Source: Autumnicola sp041679265
GTDB taxonomy: Bacteria > Bacteroidota > Bacteroidia > Flavobacteriales > Flavobacteriaceae
Length of the DNA stretch: 64,000 nucleotides
Reading direction: 5' to 3'
Assembly: GCF_041679265.1 (NCBI RefSeq)
Contig: NZ_JBGFSM010000014.1
Location: 1 to 64,000 of the forward strand
The notes under the pieces are model-generated. The model made no database searches and was not told where the DNA came from. It was given only the letters and a program-made list of their open reading frames with translations. A program made the position numbers and the translations under genes. This document shows positions 34,297 to 44,581 of this stretch, in pieces (positions within the stretch are counted from its first letter, which is position 1; every line of letters begins with the position of its first letter).

Positions 34297-35598
34297 TTAA
34301 ATTCCGAAGGGATAAGTTTCCGGGGTAAGTTCACCATTTGGTTTTAATTTGAGAGGATGTAAAGCTTTTGTTTCATCTAAAAACAGAAAAGCGTCATAAC
34401 GTTCTGAAACTTTTGAGGGCACATAATTCCCCCTTTCCCAACCGGGATCGTAAACTACGCCTATGGCCCGATGGCCTATTTTTTCTGAAAAGGTTTCAGC
34501 TAACTCTTTATTTTGATTAAAAATGATCAGTTTATCCTTAGGTTTTGCCTGATGAAGCAGGCTTTCTAAACTGTTTTCTATTCCTTCGGGCATTCGCATT
34601 TCTTTCATGGGAGCACCCCAGCTGCTTCCCGCCATTACGGAACCTTTATAGGAACCGAATCCTGCCAAAACCACTCCATCTTTTTCATGTTGTTCCCTTA
34701 CCAGCTGGCCCACGTTCAACAAACCGCTGGAAGCCATTCCTGTGGCCCGGGCATCGCCAATATGCGTATTATGTTCCCATACAATTACTTTAGCATTGTC
34801 ATCATGATAATCCATCAGCGTGTTTAAGGTTTCCACCATATGCCGGTCCCTTACGTTCCAGGAATCATCTCCAAAGCCGGCCATGGCTTCGTAGTATTTT
34901 TCAGCATTGGCCATTACCAGAGCGTTTATTTCAGCATTAAGATCGGCTTCCTTTTCTGTATCATATTTATGGGCATTTTGGCGAACTTCTTTCAGCAGCT
35001 TTATAACTTCATCTTTACAGCCTTCTTTAGCCGACTTAAAAACCGATGCATACGAGTCCCTGGCTTTATACGGTTCAAAACACTGAAAAGCGTTTTTTGC
35101 CAGTTTTGCCGTATCGGGATCTTCTTTTTCCAGGTAATCCACAATAATTTCCATAGAATCCCAGAGGCTGTAAACATCTAATCCGTAGAATCCAACTTTG
35201 TTGCTTTCTTCCCGGGTGCGGTTATGTTGTTTTAGCCATTTGGCAAACGCGGCAATTTCCCAGTTTGCCCACATCCAGGTTGGCCAGCGGTGAAATTCCT
35301 TAAGTACATCCTGTATATCTTCTTCGGAATCTGGATAATTTTTAATCCATTTATTGATCTTGTAGCAATCGGGCCAGTCGCCTTCAACAGCGATAAAAGA
35401 AAATCCTTTTTCTTCGATAAGCCGCTTCGAGATTTTGGCCCGCCAGGTGTAATATTCATGCGTCCCGTGGCTCGCTTCACCTAAAAGAACATATTTTGAA
35501 TTCCCAATATTCTCCAGCAGCGGGTCAAGATCTTCGGAATCGTTTAAGGGATGGTAATATTTTTCCAAATCCTTTGCGTCAGTCTTCACAGAAATCAT
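34297..35598 (-). CDS. Erythromycin-esterase-family protein
   Basis: A 433-residue protein of the erythromycin esterase family (Ere/succinoglycan-esterase-like fold). Landmarks are LLGEASHGTHEYY (near 34), AVEGDWPDCYKIN (near 70) and VWEHNTHIGDARATGM (near 275), which carry the conserved Glu and His residues. Ere enzymes hydrolyse macrolide lactones, but most family members in environmental Bacteroidota have no known resistance role, so macrolide inactivation should not be assumed. It may be co-transcribed with fbaB, which starts 29 bases later. Confidence 0.85.
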   Translation of the reverse strand: MISVKTDAKDLEKYYHPLNDSEDLDPLLENIGNSKYVLLGEASHGTHEYYTWRAKISKRLIEEKGFSFIAVEGDWPDCYKINKWIKNYPDSEEDIQDVLKEFHRWPTWMWANWEIAAFAKWLKQHNRTREESNKVGFYGLDVYSLWDSMEIIVDYLEKEDPDTAKLAKNAFQCFEPYKARDSYASVFKSAKEGCKDEVIKLLKEVRQNAHKYDTEKEADLNAEINALVMANAEKYYEAMAGFGDDSWNVRDRHMVETLNTLMDYHDDNAKVIVWEHNTHIGDARATGMASSGLLNVGQLVREQHEKDGVVLAGFGSYKGSVMAGSSWGAPMKEMRMPEGIENSLESLLHQAKPKDKLIIFNQNKELAETFSEKIGHRAIGVVYDPGWERGNYVPSKVSERYDAFLFLDETKALHPLKLKPNGELTPETYPFGI

Positions 35599-35687
35599 CT
35601 TCTTCGGTTTTTGGTTGTAGCCTGAAGTTAAGTATTTTACAAGGAGAAGCTCAACTACAGAATTATAAAAAAACCATAAAATGAAGG

Positions 35688-36392
35688 TCAGGAATTCGAA
35701 ATCCCTTTCTTCTTTCTTTTTCTCACATCTATAAAAATATAAATCCCATAGGCCACCAGGCCTGCGCCTCCAATCCAGTACATGCCATCTTCCAGGGTAT
35801 CTATATCTTCTGAAAAATATGCGATGGCTATAGAGAGTGGAAGCATACCGGTAAAAGTTGCCAGCATGAATTTCCTGAATTTCATTTCCAGAATTCCCGC
35901 GATAAAACTGATGGAATCATTCGAGAGAAAAGGAGAAATCCTGAACAGGATAACCGAAACGAAGGAGTAATTGGTGATCCAGAAGTCCATTTTTTGAAGT
36001 TTTTCTTCCCCAATGATTTTACGCACTACATTTTCCAATTTTGTTCCCACGTAATACCCAATTGCAGAAGCCAGCATAACACCTGTCATTCCTATAAGAA
36101 CACCCCACCAAAACCCATAAGCCATAACCGCAATAATGATGGGCAACCAGGACGGGAAAAAAATCAGGAACATCTGGATGATGATAAAGAGAATAATCGC
36201 TATGGGGCCCCAAATCCCAAACTGCCGGAAATAGCGGTGCGTTTCCTGCGTATCAGCATTTATAATAATTTCTACAGTATGGTCTGTAAAAGCTTTAAAA
36301 GAAGGAAAAATGAAATAAGAAAGGACGAGTCCCAGAATAATTGTGCCGGAAAGGATAAAAGAAATGTACTTTGGCAATGTTGATTGCTCCAA
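35688..36392 (-). CDS. TVP38/TMEM64 (SNARE-associated/DedA-like) membrane protein
   Basis: A 234-residue inner-membrane protein with five to six hydrophobic segments. The VTT-domain core is seen in AYGFWWGVLIGMTGVMLASAIGYYVGTKLENVV (about 85-117) and RISPFLSNDSISFIAG (about 152-167), and the tail is basic. DedA/TVP38 proteins act in lipid carrier recycling or membrane homeostasis; the exact substrate is unknown. The gene stands alone, 89 bases before the erythromycin-esterase-like gene start. Confidence 0.85.
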   Translation of the reverse strand: MEQSTLPKYISFILSGTIILGLVLSYFIFPSFKAFTDHTVEIIINADTQETHRYFRQFGIWGPIAIILFIIIQMFLIFFPSWLPIIIAVMAYGFWWGVLIGMTGVMLASAIGYYVGTKLENVVRKIIGEEKLQKMDFWITNYSFVSVILFRISPFLSNDSISFIAGILEMKFRKFMLATFTGMLPLSIAIAYFSEDIDTLEDGMYWIGGAGLVAYGIYIFIDVRKRKKKGISNS

Positions 36393-36507
36393 AATGCCTG
36401 GAAATTTTTCTTTTAAAGCTACTAAAAAGATATCGATAAGCTTTATAAAGAAAGTTTAAATTCCAGAAGAAAAGCTATTGGCCTGCAATATTTTCAATTT
36501 TTAGAAA

Positions 36508-36543
36508 AAGAAAAGCGGAACATAAATTTTGTCCCGCTTTTCT
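36508..36543. terminator. Bidirectional terminator
   Basis: Stem with arms AAGAAAAGCGG (36508-36518) and CCGCTTTTCTT (36533-36543) around a 14-base loop. It lies 13 bases after the M16 gene stop on the minus strand. Confidence 0.75.
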
Positions 36544-36556
36544 TAGGATTTTTTTC

Positions 36557-39379
36557 TTACTCTTCTTCCCCGGGGTTTAACAGTACAGGTTCCCCATACC
36601 CCAGGTTCTTTAATTTATCCAGTTGCGTTTCGGCATCACCAACAATCACATAATACATCCTGTCTGGGTCTACATATTTTTCAGCAAGATTTCTAATGTC
36701 CTGCAGCGTCATGTTCTCAACAAGCTGCTCACGTTGCTTCACATAATTTTTGGCAAGGCCGTAGTTGTTAATATCACTAAGCATATCCAGTTTGGAATTT
36801 AGTGTTTCAAATTTCCTGGCGTTGCTTTTAATCATATAGCCTTTGGTAACTTCCAGGTCTTTGCGGTCAAAATTTTCAGGATATTTTTGCAGGATTTCCT
36901 GTATAAGTTTGGCCGCATCCCCTGTAATATTAGAACGTACCCCGGTAGAAATCATAAACGGACCTTTGTGTGTATCTCCGTAAAACCCAGAGCGTATTCC
37001 ATAGGTATACCCTTTTCCTTCCCGGAGTTCCTGGGTGAGCTGGGAGGCAAAACTACCGCCGCCCAGCCTGTAGTTCATCACTTCGGCAGGGTAAAAATCT
37101 TCATCTTTTGCAGCGAGGGCAGGTGTTCCAAAACGGAAGACAGATTGTTTTGCGCCGGGAATATCATAAAAATAAACCTGGGACTGATCAGGAATTTTAG
37201 GTTCAGGTACTTCTGGAATAGATACATTCTTTACTTTCCAGTTAGCCCCAATTCCTTTTAATGGCGCTACTGCCTCCTGCTGCTCAAGCGCTCCCACTAC
37301 AAGAAAGGAAGAATTTAAAGGGGAAAGATAATTGTTATAATAGTCCTTAAGATCATTCAGGCTAATGCTTTCTACTGAAGTTTTTGTGCCCATGTTATTG
37401 TGGGATAGAATATTATTTTTTCCATAAATAACCTTTCTAAATTCATTGCTGGCAATGCTGTTGGGGTCTGCCTGCATTTGCTGAATTTCACTTAGCACCT
37501 GTTGTTTGGCAAGTTTAAATTCTTCTTCGTCCCATCTTGGCTCCAGTAATATTTCCTGAAGCAGGGCAATGGTCTTGTCATAATTTTTTGCCAGGGTACT
37601 GCCGCTTAAGGTAATTTTTTCGTCTCCCGCGTTCACCCGTATGTCTGAACCTAAGAGTTCTATAGCCTCTTCCAGTTCCTGCGGAGTTTTATTTGCGGTT
37701 CCTTTGGTCATCATTTCGGCAAGCAGGTTAGAAACACCAACTTTATTTTTATTTTCCAGCAGAAGTCCGCCAGGAATTTCCAGGGAAAATTTCACCAGTG
37801 GCACTTCGGTATTGCTGATTCCAAGAATTTTTAAACCGGAAGGCAAATTGGTTTTCCATATTTCGGGCTCAATTAGTTCAGGTTTAGCTCCGTAGGGAGG
37901 CTCCACGCTTCTGTCAAATGAAGAAGGAGTTTTCTCGTAAGCCACGTCTTTGTTAAGATCAAAATCACCTTCAGCTCCTTCTACTATTTTTTCTTCAACC
38001 ACTTCGGCTTCTTCAGAATCTTCCAGTGCCAGTGCTACCTGTCCTTTTGGTACAAAGCTGGTAGCCACAAATGGCTTGTTTTTAATGTATTTTTCATATA
38101 CCCGCATCACGTCTTCCTGTGTAACGGCAAGAATTTTATCTACTTCCTTATTTATGTAATCAGGATCATCAGCAAAAATTTTATATTGGGCCAGTTGAAA
38201 TCCTTTCCCCAACACGCTGGAAATACTGTTATAGAAACTGGTTTCCTGGCCCGCTTTTATGCGTTTTAAATCTTTCTGCGGAATGCCTTCTTCTTCAAAT
38301 TTTTTGAAGGTTTCTTCTATCGCGGCTTTTACTGAATCCAAATCTTTGCCATCGTAAGCGGTTACCTGAAGCATCAGCTGGCCGGCAAGTTCAGAAGTAT
38401 AATTATACATGCGCACCCTGCTGGTAAGTTGTTTGTCTGCCACCAGGCTTTGATAAAGCGGCGCGTTTTTTCCTTCAGAAAGATAGGTGGTAAGTAAATC
38501 CAGGGCATAGGCATCTTCAGCATAAGAATATACCGTAGGCCAGGCCATGGTTAGCTGTGGCAGGTTTGCAAAATTATCTTCATAATACAGTTTTTTGGTC
38601 TCCTGCAGGTTTACCGGCTGTTTCTCCTGCCTCTTAATTTCTTCTCCTGAAGGAATTTCATCAAAATATTTATGTACCCATTCCTTTGCCTGTGCCTTAT
38701 CAAAATCTCCTGCTATGGTGAGAGTAACATTATTAGGTACATACCATCTATTGTAAAAATCTTTTACATCCTGTAAAGTGGCATTCTGAAGGTCTTCTAA
38801 AGATCCAATCACTTCCCAGCTGTAGGGATGGCTTTCAGGATAAAGGTTTTTGTCTATTACATACATGGTATGCCCGTAAGGTTCATTATCTACCCGCTGC
38901 CTTTTTTCATTTTTCACCACTTCTTTTTCCTTGGCAAGTACAGGTTCGGTTACCGTATTGATAAAATATCCCAGCTTATCGGCTTCTGCCCAGATCATTT
39001 TTTCCAGGGCATCGTTAGGCACGGTCTGGAAATAATTGGTACGGTCCCGGCTGGTGGAACCGTTTGCACCGGAGCCGCCAATCCTGGCACTCATCTTATC
39101 CAGTCCTCCCTTTCCTAAATTTTCAGATTCCAGGAAGAGCAAATGCTCAAATAAATGAGCAAAGCCTGTGCGGCCTTCCTTTTCACGGGCAGAACCTACG
39201 TGCGCAGTAAGTGCCACGGCAACTACCGGGTCCGATTCGTCTACATGCAGGATCACGTTTAAACCGTTCTTTAAGGTAAAAGTTTCAAAGTTTACGCTGA
39301 ATTTTTCTCCGTTCTCCTGCGCAAAAACGTTGATCCCCCAAGTAAAAAAGATCATGAATAAATATTTGGACATTCTCAT
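36557..39379 (-). CDS. M16 family metallopeptidase (two-domain, insulinase/pitrilysin-like)
   Basis: A 940-residue secreted peptidase. A signal peptide (about 1-22) is followed by two M16 repeats. The first holds the inverted zinc motif HLFEH (near residue 78) and the downstream glutamate region (near 155), so this half is catalytic. The second (about 500-940) lacks HxxEH and serves as the inactive partner that closes the chamber, as in mitochondrial processing and pitrilysin-type enzymes. Start is at ATG 39379; ATG 39373 is an alternative. It lies 21 bases after the M14 peptidase gene, so the two are probably one operon for protein use in the envelope. Confidence 0.9.
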   Translation of the reverse strand: MRMSKYLFMIFFTWGINVFAQENGEKFSVNFETFTLKNGLNVILHVDESDPVVAVALTAHVGSAREKEGRTGFAHLFEHLLFLESENLGKGGLDKMSARIGGSGANGSTSRDRTNYFQTVPNDALEKMIWAEADKLGYFINTVTEPVLAKEKEVVKNEKRQRVDNEPYGHTMYVIDKNLYPESHPYSWEVIGSLEDLQNATLQDVKDFYNRWYVPNNVTLTIAGDFDKAQAKEWVHKYFDEIPSGEEIKRQEKQPVNLQETKKLYYEDNFANLPQLTMAWPTVYSYAEDAYALDLLTTYLSEGKNAPLYQSLVADKQLTSRVRMYNYTSELAGQLMLQVTAYDGKDLDSVKAAIEETFKKFEEEGIPQKDLKRIKAGQETSFYNSISSVLGKGFQLAQYKIFADDPDYINKEVDKILAVTQEDVMRVYEKYIKNKPFVATSFVPKGQVALALEDSEEAEVVEEKIVEGAEGDFDLNKDVAYEKTPSSFDRSVEPPYGAKPELIEPEIWKTNLPSGLKILGISNTEVPLVKFSLEIPGGLLLENKNKVGVSNLLAEMMTKGTANKTPQELEEAIELLGSDIRVNAGDEKITLSGSTLAKNYDKTIALLQEILLEPRWDEEEFKLAKQQVLSEIQQMQADPNSIASNEFRKVIYGKNNILSHNNMGTKTSVESISLNDLKDYYNNYLSPLNSSFLVVGALEQQEAVAPLKGIGANWKVKNVSIPEVPEPKIPDQSQVYFYDIPGAKQSVFRFGTPALAAKDEDFYPAEVMNYRLGGGSFASQLTQELREGKGYTYGIRSGFYGDTHKGPFMISTGVRSNITGDAAKLIQEILQKYPENFDRKDLEVTKGYMIKSNARKFETLNSKLDMLSDINNYGLAKNYVKQREQLVENMTLQDIRNLAEKYVDPDRMYYVIVGDAETQLDKLKNLGYGEPVLLNPGEEE

Positions 39380-39400
39380 TTCCCAATGATAATTTTAATG

Positions 39401-41899
39401 TTATAATCTGAACTTATTGTTATTAACAAAGAAAACGGCATTTACAAAAAACAGTTTTCCATTTTCCCAGAAATCCCTGAAAAGCGGATTATCGATAAGA
39501 TAAATAATACTGCCGCTGCCCATCCTTTCTTCTCCAAAAACCATCGAATTTTCCAGGTTTTTTTCAGCTTCACTTCCCACGAATCCTGCCACTACCTCCG
39601 GTTGCTGTATATAGGCCACATTATAGCCGCCGTTATCAAGCAATTGGTAACTGTCGCTGTCCAGCTTCAGGCTAAAATAGGTATCCTTATAGCCAAAGGC
39701 CATAGGATGGGTGTTATCTACTTTAGTTTTAATTATACTTCCCGTAATCGTGTTTTTTATGCTTTCCCTTTCCCGCTGGTTGTAAGGAACCAGGTTTCCT
39801 GTTGCAGCGGTATCTTTAGAAGTTGCAGCTTCTTTGCTCTTTAGGGAAAATCCATCCTTATTTGCAAAAGAACCGGCGGCCCGGCCAATGGCGATGAGTT
39901 TTCCACCCGCTTTAACCCATTCCTTTATTTTATTCAGCACAACGGCATCAAATATGCTGCCATAGTATCCTTCAGGAATTACGAGGACATCAAACTGAGA
40001 GAGGTTTGTATCTTCAAAATAGTCGGTATCTAAACGGGTAATTGGATATTCCAATTCCTGTTCAAAGAAATGCCAGATTTCACCAACATTTAAAGAAGAG
40101 GTACGGTCTCCTTTTAAAACTCCAATGCGTTGCTGGTTTATAAGTTTTACTTCGGGAGAACCAAAATCCGGGCCACTGCCGGCAAAGCTGGTGCTGGCCG
40201 CAGTTAATTGCCTGTGATGTTTATTGGCAAGCTCCACTACTTTTTGATCAAAATTCTCCAGGCTGCGGTTGTCACTTTTGGTAATTATTAAACTTCCGCG
40301 GTCAAACTGTTTTCCTTCACTGCTGAAGGGTACTTCAGAAAAACGAACTTTTACTTCTGCTTTAATTAAATCTGTGAGGAACCGTGCATCCTGCATACTG
40401 CCCCATTTGGAGATATACCCGGCTCCTGAAGGATTAGGGATATTATTCACGTTTTCCGTTACCGTTTTTGAAATAGTGGAAACGCTGCGGTCACTGGCAA
40501 TGGCATCCAGCCCGTAAGCATAAGGAAGGCTCCATGCGGTTATATCGTAGGTAAGGGAATCGTTAAGTTTAGTGGCCGGCTCCAGTAAGACTTTAACCAT
40601 TTTCCCTTTAGGTTGGTTGCTGCTCACCACCAAAGCATTTTCTGAAGCATTTAAACTTTCATTTTTGTTAGTGGTGTAACTGTAGCCCTTTATACGCTGT
40701 TGCCCGGCGTAAGCATATTTTATTTCATGGCGGTCCAGGAGGTTTTTTACCGCGGTAAGCTGGTCTTCACTGCCGTTAAGAACATAATTTTTATACTCGA
40801 AATCACCATTATCATTATTTTTAAAATAATTGCTGAACTGGTCGCTGAGCTCCTCCACATTTTGGGAAGCAACTTCAACAGTAGAGATTCCTGTGGTAAA
40901 ATGATGGGCTACCCTGTCTTTTAAAGTGAGTATATAGCCCTCATCTGTAACTATACCTAAGCCTGCGCGGCCATTCCCTGCCTGCTCGTAAGTCATCCCT
41001 ATTGCTCCCATATAAGTAGGGTAGGTGTCGCCGTAACTGGGATAAAGCAAATCAAAACGTTCTTTTGTAAAAAACAACCAGCCCTTCTCATCAAAATATT
41101 TAGCGCTGTTTTTTCCAATTTTCGTCTGGAATTCTTTCTGAAAAGGAGTTATTATTTCATGAAATGGTTCTGCCGCGGGAGCAAAATAATAAGGCTCGTT
41201 AATCCCCTGCTCATGAAAATCTACATGAATATGAGGCATCCACTGGTTATATAGTTTAAGTCTTTCCCGGGTTTCCACCTGGGTAGCCCATGCCCAGTCC
41301 CTGTTTAGATCAAAAAGGTAATGATTGGGCCTTCCCCCAGGCCATGGCTCATGATGTTCTGTAGCAGCCTGTAAAGGATTATAAGGATTGGCTTTTACCT
41401 GGTTGTACCAGTTAACATACCTGTCCCGCCCATCGGGATTTACGCAGGGATCTATAATCACCACGGTATTTTGCAGCCAGTCTTTATGTTCTGTTATTAA
41501 ACTGTATAAGGTAGCCATGGCAGCTTCTGTACTGGAAGCTTCATTCCCGTGTACATTGTAACTTAACCACACAATGGCTTTATCTGTTCCTGCGGAAGAG
41601 GAGTTTTGGCTTATACCTGCACTTTGCAAATGTTTTTCCCTTATTTCCTCAATATTGCGAAGGTTTTCTTCTGAAGAGATAATGGCGTAAGTGAGAGGGC
41701 GGCGTTCATTTGTTTTTCCGTATTGCTGATATTGAACCATAGGTGAAGCTTCTGCCACCTGCTTAAAATAATTAACAACATCGGCATGCCGGGTAAAATT
41801 GGCGCCTAACTGGTAACCCAGAAATTCTTCTGGAGATTGTTGTGCCGGTAAAATATGGGAAATAAGCAAGAACGCGAAAACGGGTAATAATTTCTTCAT
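39401..41899 (-). CDS. M14 family metallocarboxypeptidase
   Basis: An 832-residue secreted zinc carboxypeptidase. A signal peptide (about 1-19) is followed by the M14 catalytic domain: zinc ligands in YNVHGNEASSTEAAM (near 115) and HVDFHEQG (near 229), with RDRYVNWYNQ and NRDWAWATQVE in between. After about residue 330 comes a long C-terminal part with a ThuA/GATase-like stretch (FDVLVIPEGYYGSIFD, near 645) of unclear role. Family members release C-terminal amino acids from peptides. It is the first gene of a pair with the M16 peptidase. Confidence 0.88.
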   Translation of the reverse strand: MKKLLPVFAFLLISHILPAQQSPEEFLGYQLGANFTRHADVVNYFKQVAEASPMVQYQQYGKTNERRPLTYAIISSEENLRNIEEIREKHLQSAGISQNSSSAGTDKAIVWLSYNVHGNEASSTEAAMATLYSLITEHKDWLQNTVVIIDPCVNPDGRDRYVNWYNQVKANPYNPLQAATEHHEPWPGGRPNHYLFDLNRDWAWATQVETRERLKLYNQWMPHIHVDFHEQGINEPYYFAPAAEPFHEIITPFQKEFQTKIGKNSAKYFDEKGWLFFTKERFDLLYPSYGDTYPTYMGAIGMTYEQAGNGRAGLGIVTDEGYILTLKDRVAHHFTTGISTVEVASQNVEELSDQFSNYFKNNDNGDFEYKNYVLNGSEDQLTAVKNLLDRHEIKYAYAGQQRIKGYSYTTNKNESLNASENALVVSSNQPKGKMVKVLLEPATKLNDSLTYDITAWSLPYAYGLDAIASDRSVSTISKTVTENVNNIPNPSGAGYISKWGSMQDARFLTDLIKAEVKVRFSEVPFSSEGKQFDRGSLIITKSDNRSLENFDQKVVELANKHHRQLTAASTSFAGSGPDFGSPEVKLINQQRIGVLKGDRTSSLNVGEIWHFFEQELEYPITRLDTDYFEDTNLSQFDVLVIPEGYYGSIFDAVVLNKIKEWVKAGGKLIAIGRAAGSFANKDGFSLKSKEAATSKDTAATGNLVPYNQRERESIKNTITGSIIKTKVDNTHPMAFGYKDTYFSLKLDSDSYQLLDNGGYNVAYIQQPEVVAGFVGSEAEKNLENSMVFGEERMGSGSIIYLIDNPLFRDFWENGKLFFVNAVFFVNNNKFRL

Positions 41900-42026
41900 A
41901 TATGATAAAAAGGATTAATGACTGCCGTAAATATAGTGCAGCATGCTTTAATGAGCACAAAATTTAGAAGGAAATAGAAAAAAAAGGGGGGTGATTTCAG
42001 AAATTGTATAAAAATTCGCTTTATGA

Positions 42027-42815
42027 TTAATTCCACACTTCATTCATCAGCCACTCTGAGGCATGCTCTAAATAAGGCACATATTCACACGGTTCATCGT
42101 GCTCCAGGCCGGGAGCAATTTCAAAGGTAATATCTGTTCCCGCTTCCCGGGTGGCTTCCACCCATTCCCTGGTTTGTTCCAGAGGGAAAAGTTCATCATC
42201 TTCGCCATGAATTACGTATAGAGGAGTATCGATCTTCCTGGGCTGGCCATTGGTGTTATAGGTATTATAAGAACTGGCCATAGGGATACCTGCCGAAAAA
42301 TATTGATCCCAGACTTCAGCATAATACCAGCTGGCATTGCCACCGTCACTATAGCCGTTCACCACGATTTTAGAAGCATCTACAGGTAAGTTTTCCGAAG
42401 CCAGTTTTACAAGGGACAGTATCATATCCTGATTATAAGGCTCCCACCACTGCATATTTAATCCATTGGGGCTAATGATAATGGCATCTAGGGCTTCAAA
42501 ACCTGGTTCAGCATAACAGGCGGTGCTTTTATGGGCGTTAGGATTCCAGCCGGAAGCGCCATGCAGGGTAATTACCAGCGGCCGTTTATTTGTTTCTGAA
42601 GCGTCGGCCGGCATTATAATTCTGAAAGTCCAGGGGTCTCCGTTTGCGTTGTTAAGTGTAACGTCATTTATGCCGGCATTTAATTCCAGCGCAAGGAAAT
42701 CGGCTTCTATATCTTCATAGGTTCTGCCTGTAGTATTTTGATCTTCATCAGAAGAGCTGCAGCTGGAAATACTAAGAAAGCCTAATAGCAGAAACAGCAT
42801 TATCAGATTCCGCAT
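42027..42815 (-). CDS. Alpha/beta-hydrolase lipoprotein (prolyl-oligopeptidase/esterase type)
   Basis: A 262-residue lipoprotein with lipobox ISSC (Cys19). It has the alpha/beta-hydrolase set: oxyanion region VITLHGASGWN (near 80), nucleophile elbow NGYSDGGN (Ser near 156), acid in HGEDDELFP and histidine in LEHDEPCEY. The pattern resembles PHB-depolymerase/feruloyl-esterase-type LpqC proteins that release ester-linked groups outside the cell. The substrate is not predictable. It stands alone between the peptidase pair and bshC. Confidence 0.82.
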   Translation of the reverse strand: MRNLIMLFLLLGFLSISSCSSSDEDQNTTGRTYEDIEADFLALELNAGINDVTLNNANGDPWTFRIIMPADASETNKRPLVITLHGASGWNPNAHKSTACYAEPGFEALDAIIISPNGLNMQWWEPYNQDMILSLVKLASENLPVDASKIVVNGYSDGGNASWYYAEVWDQYFSAGIPMASSYNTYNTNGQPRKIDTPLYVIHGEDDELFPLEQTREWVEATREAGTDITFEIAPGLEHDEPCEYVPYLEHASEWLMNEVWN

Positions 42816-42954
42816 AAAGACAGATTTTAATCTTTTGAAAGTAGCAAATTTTCTAACCTGCTGGTTGAAATTTTAGTTAAGAAAATTCTAAATTCAAGAG
42901 ATTTTATATTCCTGTACAAAAGGCCTTATCTTTACGAAAAAATTGTTCCAGCGC

Positions 42955-44574
42955 ATGCCATCAGAATGTATTCCGTATTCCGAAACCAATTACTTCTCAA
43001 AACTGATACTTGATTATCTCAATCAAAAAGAAGAATTAAAAGCTTTTTACAGCCGCTACCCTGAAATTGAAAATTTTAAAGAGCAGATTCAGGAAAAGAA
43101 AAATTCATTTCCAGAAGAAAACCGAAAGGTTTTGCTTGAAGTCTTGGAGAATCAGTATCAAAACATTCAGATTTCAGAGGCAACGGCAGAGCATATAAAA
43201 GCGCTTGGCAGGGAAAATACCTTTACCGTAACCACCGGCCATCAGCTTAATTTGTTTTCTGGCCCGCTCTACTTTATCTACAAGATAATTTCTACCATTA
43301 ACCTCACCCGGATGCTTAAAGAAAAGTATCCCGAAAATGATTTTGTGCCGGTGTACTGGATGGCCACAGAAGATCATGATTTTGAGGAAATTAATTACTT
43401 CAATTTAAAGGGGAAAAAGTTCAAATGGAACAGTGCGCAGAAAAAAGCGGGGCAAACTGCAGTGGGATATCTTTCTACGGAAGGATTGCAGGAGGTCTAT
43501 AAACTTTTTTCCGCAGAAATTGGAGTGGGTAAAGATGCCGATTTTTTAAAACTCTTATTCCGGCAGGCATACCTGGAACATGAAAATTTAACCGATGCCA
43601 CCCGGTTTTTAGCCAATGAACTATTTAAGGAATATGGGCTTGTAATTATTGACGCCCAGGAAAAAAGGCTGAAACAATTATTTGCACCACATGCTGAAAA
43701 TGAACTTTTAAAGCAGGTTTCCCATGTGAAGACTTCAGAAACAGCAGAAGCCCTAAGCGCTTTTGGGTATAATATTCAGGTAAATCCGCGGGAGATAAAT
43801 CTTTTTTATTTAACCGAAGAATTCCGCGAAAGAATAATAGAGCGTGACCAGATTTTTTATGTACATGAACGGGAAAATATTAAGTGGAGCAGGGAAGAAC
43901 TTTTGGCAGAACTGGAAGCAAATCCTGAGCGTTTTAGCCCAAATGTGGTCATGCGACCTTTATATCAGGAGCTTATCCTGCCCAATCTTTGCTACATAGG
44001 AGGCGGGGGCGAGCTGGCGTACTGGTTGGAATTAAAATCTTATTTTGAAGCTGAAAATGTGCCTTTTCCCATGTTGTTGCTTAGAAATTCTGCCTTAATT
44101 CAAACACAGAAGCAAAAAAGGAAACGTGAAAAATTGAATATTTCCAACAAAGAACTATTCCTAAAACAGCATGAACTTATAAACCGGAAGGTGCGTAAAA
44201 TTTCAGATATAGACATAGATTTTACTCCGCAGAAGAACCATCTAAAAGAGCAATTCCGCAACTTGTATAATTTAGCTGAAAAAACCGATAAATCCTTTCT
44301 GGGGGCGGTAAAAGCCCAGGAAGTGAAGCAAATTAAAGGTTTGGAAAACCTGGAAAAGCGCCTGTTGAAGGCACAAAAGCGTAAGTTAAAAAATGAAGTC
44401 ACCAGGATTTCACAGCTTCAGAATGCTTTGTTTCCCAATGAGGGACTACAGGAACGGCAGGCAAATTTTTCAGAATTTTACGCTGAATTCGGTGAAACCT
44501 TTATCGCTACTCTGGCTGAAACTTTAAATCCGTTAGACGAAAACTTTAAAATTTTGACTTTTGGACAAGAATAA
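42955..44574 (+). CDS. bshC: Bacillithiol synthase BshC (cysteine-adding enzyme)
   Basis: A 539-residue enzyme that joins cysteine to glucosamine-malate, the last step of bacillithiol synthesis, a thiol used for redox and metal homeostasis. Landmarks: CIPYSETNYFSKLILDYL at the N-terminus, VTTGHQLNLFSGPLYFIYKI (near 93), YWMATEDHDFEEINYF (near 135) and PNLCYIGGGGELAYWLELK (near 350), followed by a helical coiled-coil (about 385-500). I chose ATG 42955, since the upstream in-frame TTG at 42943 adds nothing family-like. BshA and BshB are not in the window. An element resembling a -7 box (TATCTTTA) is at 42927-42934. It is followed by a PLP enzyme after 7 bases. Confidence 0.93.
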   Translation: MPSECIPYSETNYFSKLILDYLNQKEELKAFYSRYPEIENFKEQIQEKKNSFPEENRKVLLEVLENQYQNIQISEATAEHIKALGRENTFTVTTGHQLNLFSGPLYFIYKIISTINLTRMLKEKYPENDFVPVYWMATEDHDFEEINYFNLKGKKFKWNSAQKKAGQTAVGYLSTEGLQEVYKLFSAEIGVGKDADFLKLLFRQAYLEHENLTDATRFLANELFKEYGLVIIDAQEKRLKQLFAPHAENELLKQVSHVKTSETAEALSAFGYNIQVNPREINLFYLTEEFRERIIERDQIFYVHERENIKWSREELLAELEANPERFSPNVVMRPLYQELILPNLCYIGGGGELAYWLELKSYFEAENVPFPMLLLRNSALIQTQKQKRKREKLNISNKELFLKQHELINRKVRKISDIDIDFTPQKNHLKEQFRNLYNLAEKTDKSFLGAVKAQEVKQIKGLENLEKRLLKAQKRKLKNEVTRISQLQNALFPNEGLQERQANFSEFYAEFGETFIATLAETLNPLDENFKILTFGQE

Positions 44575-44581
44575 GAATAAA

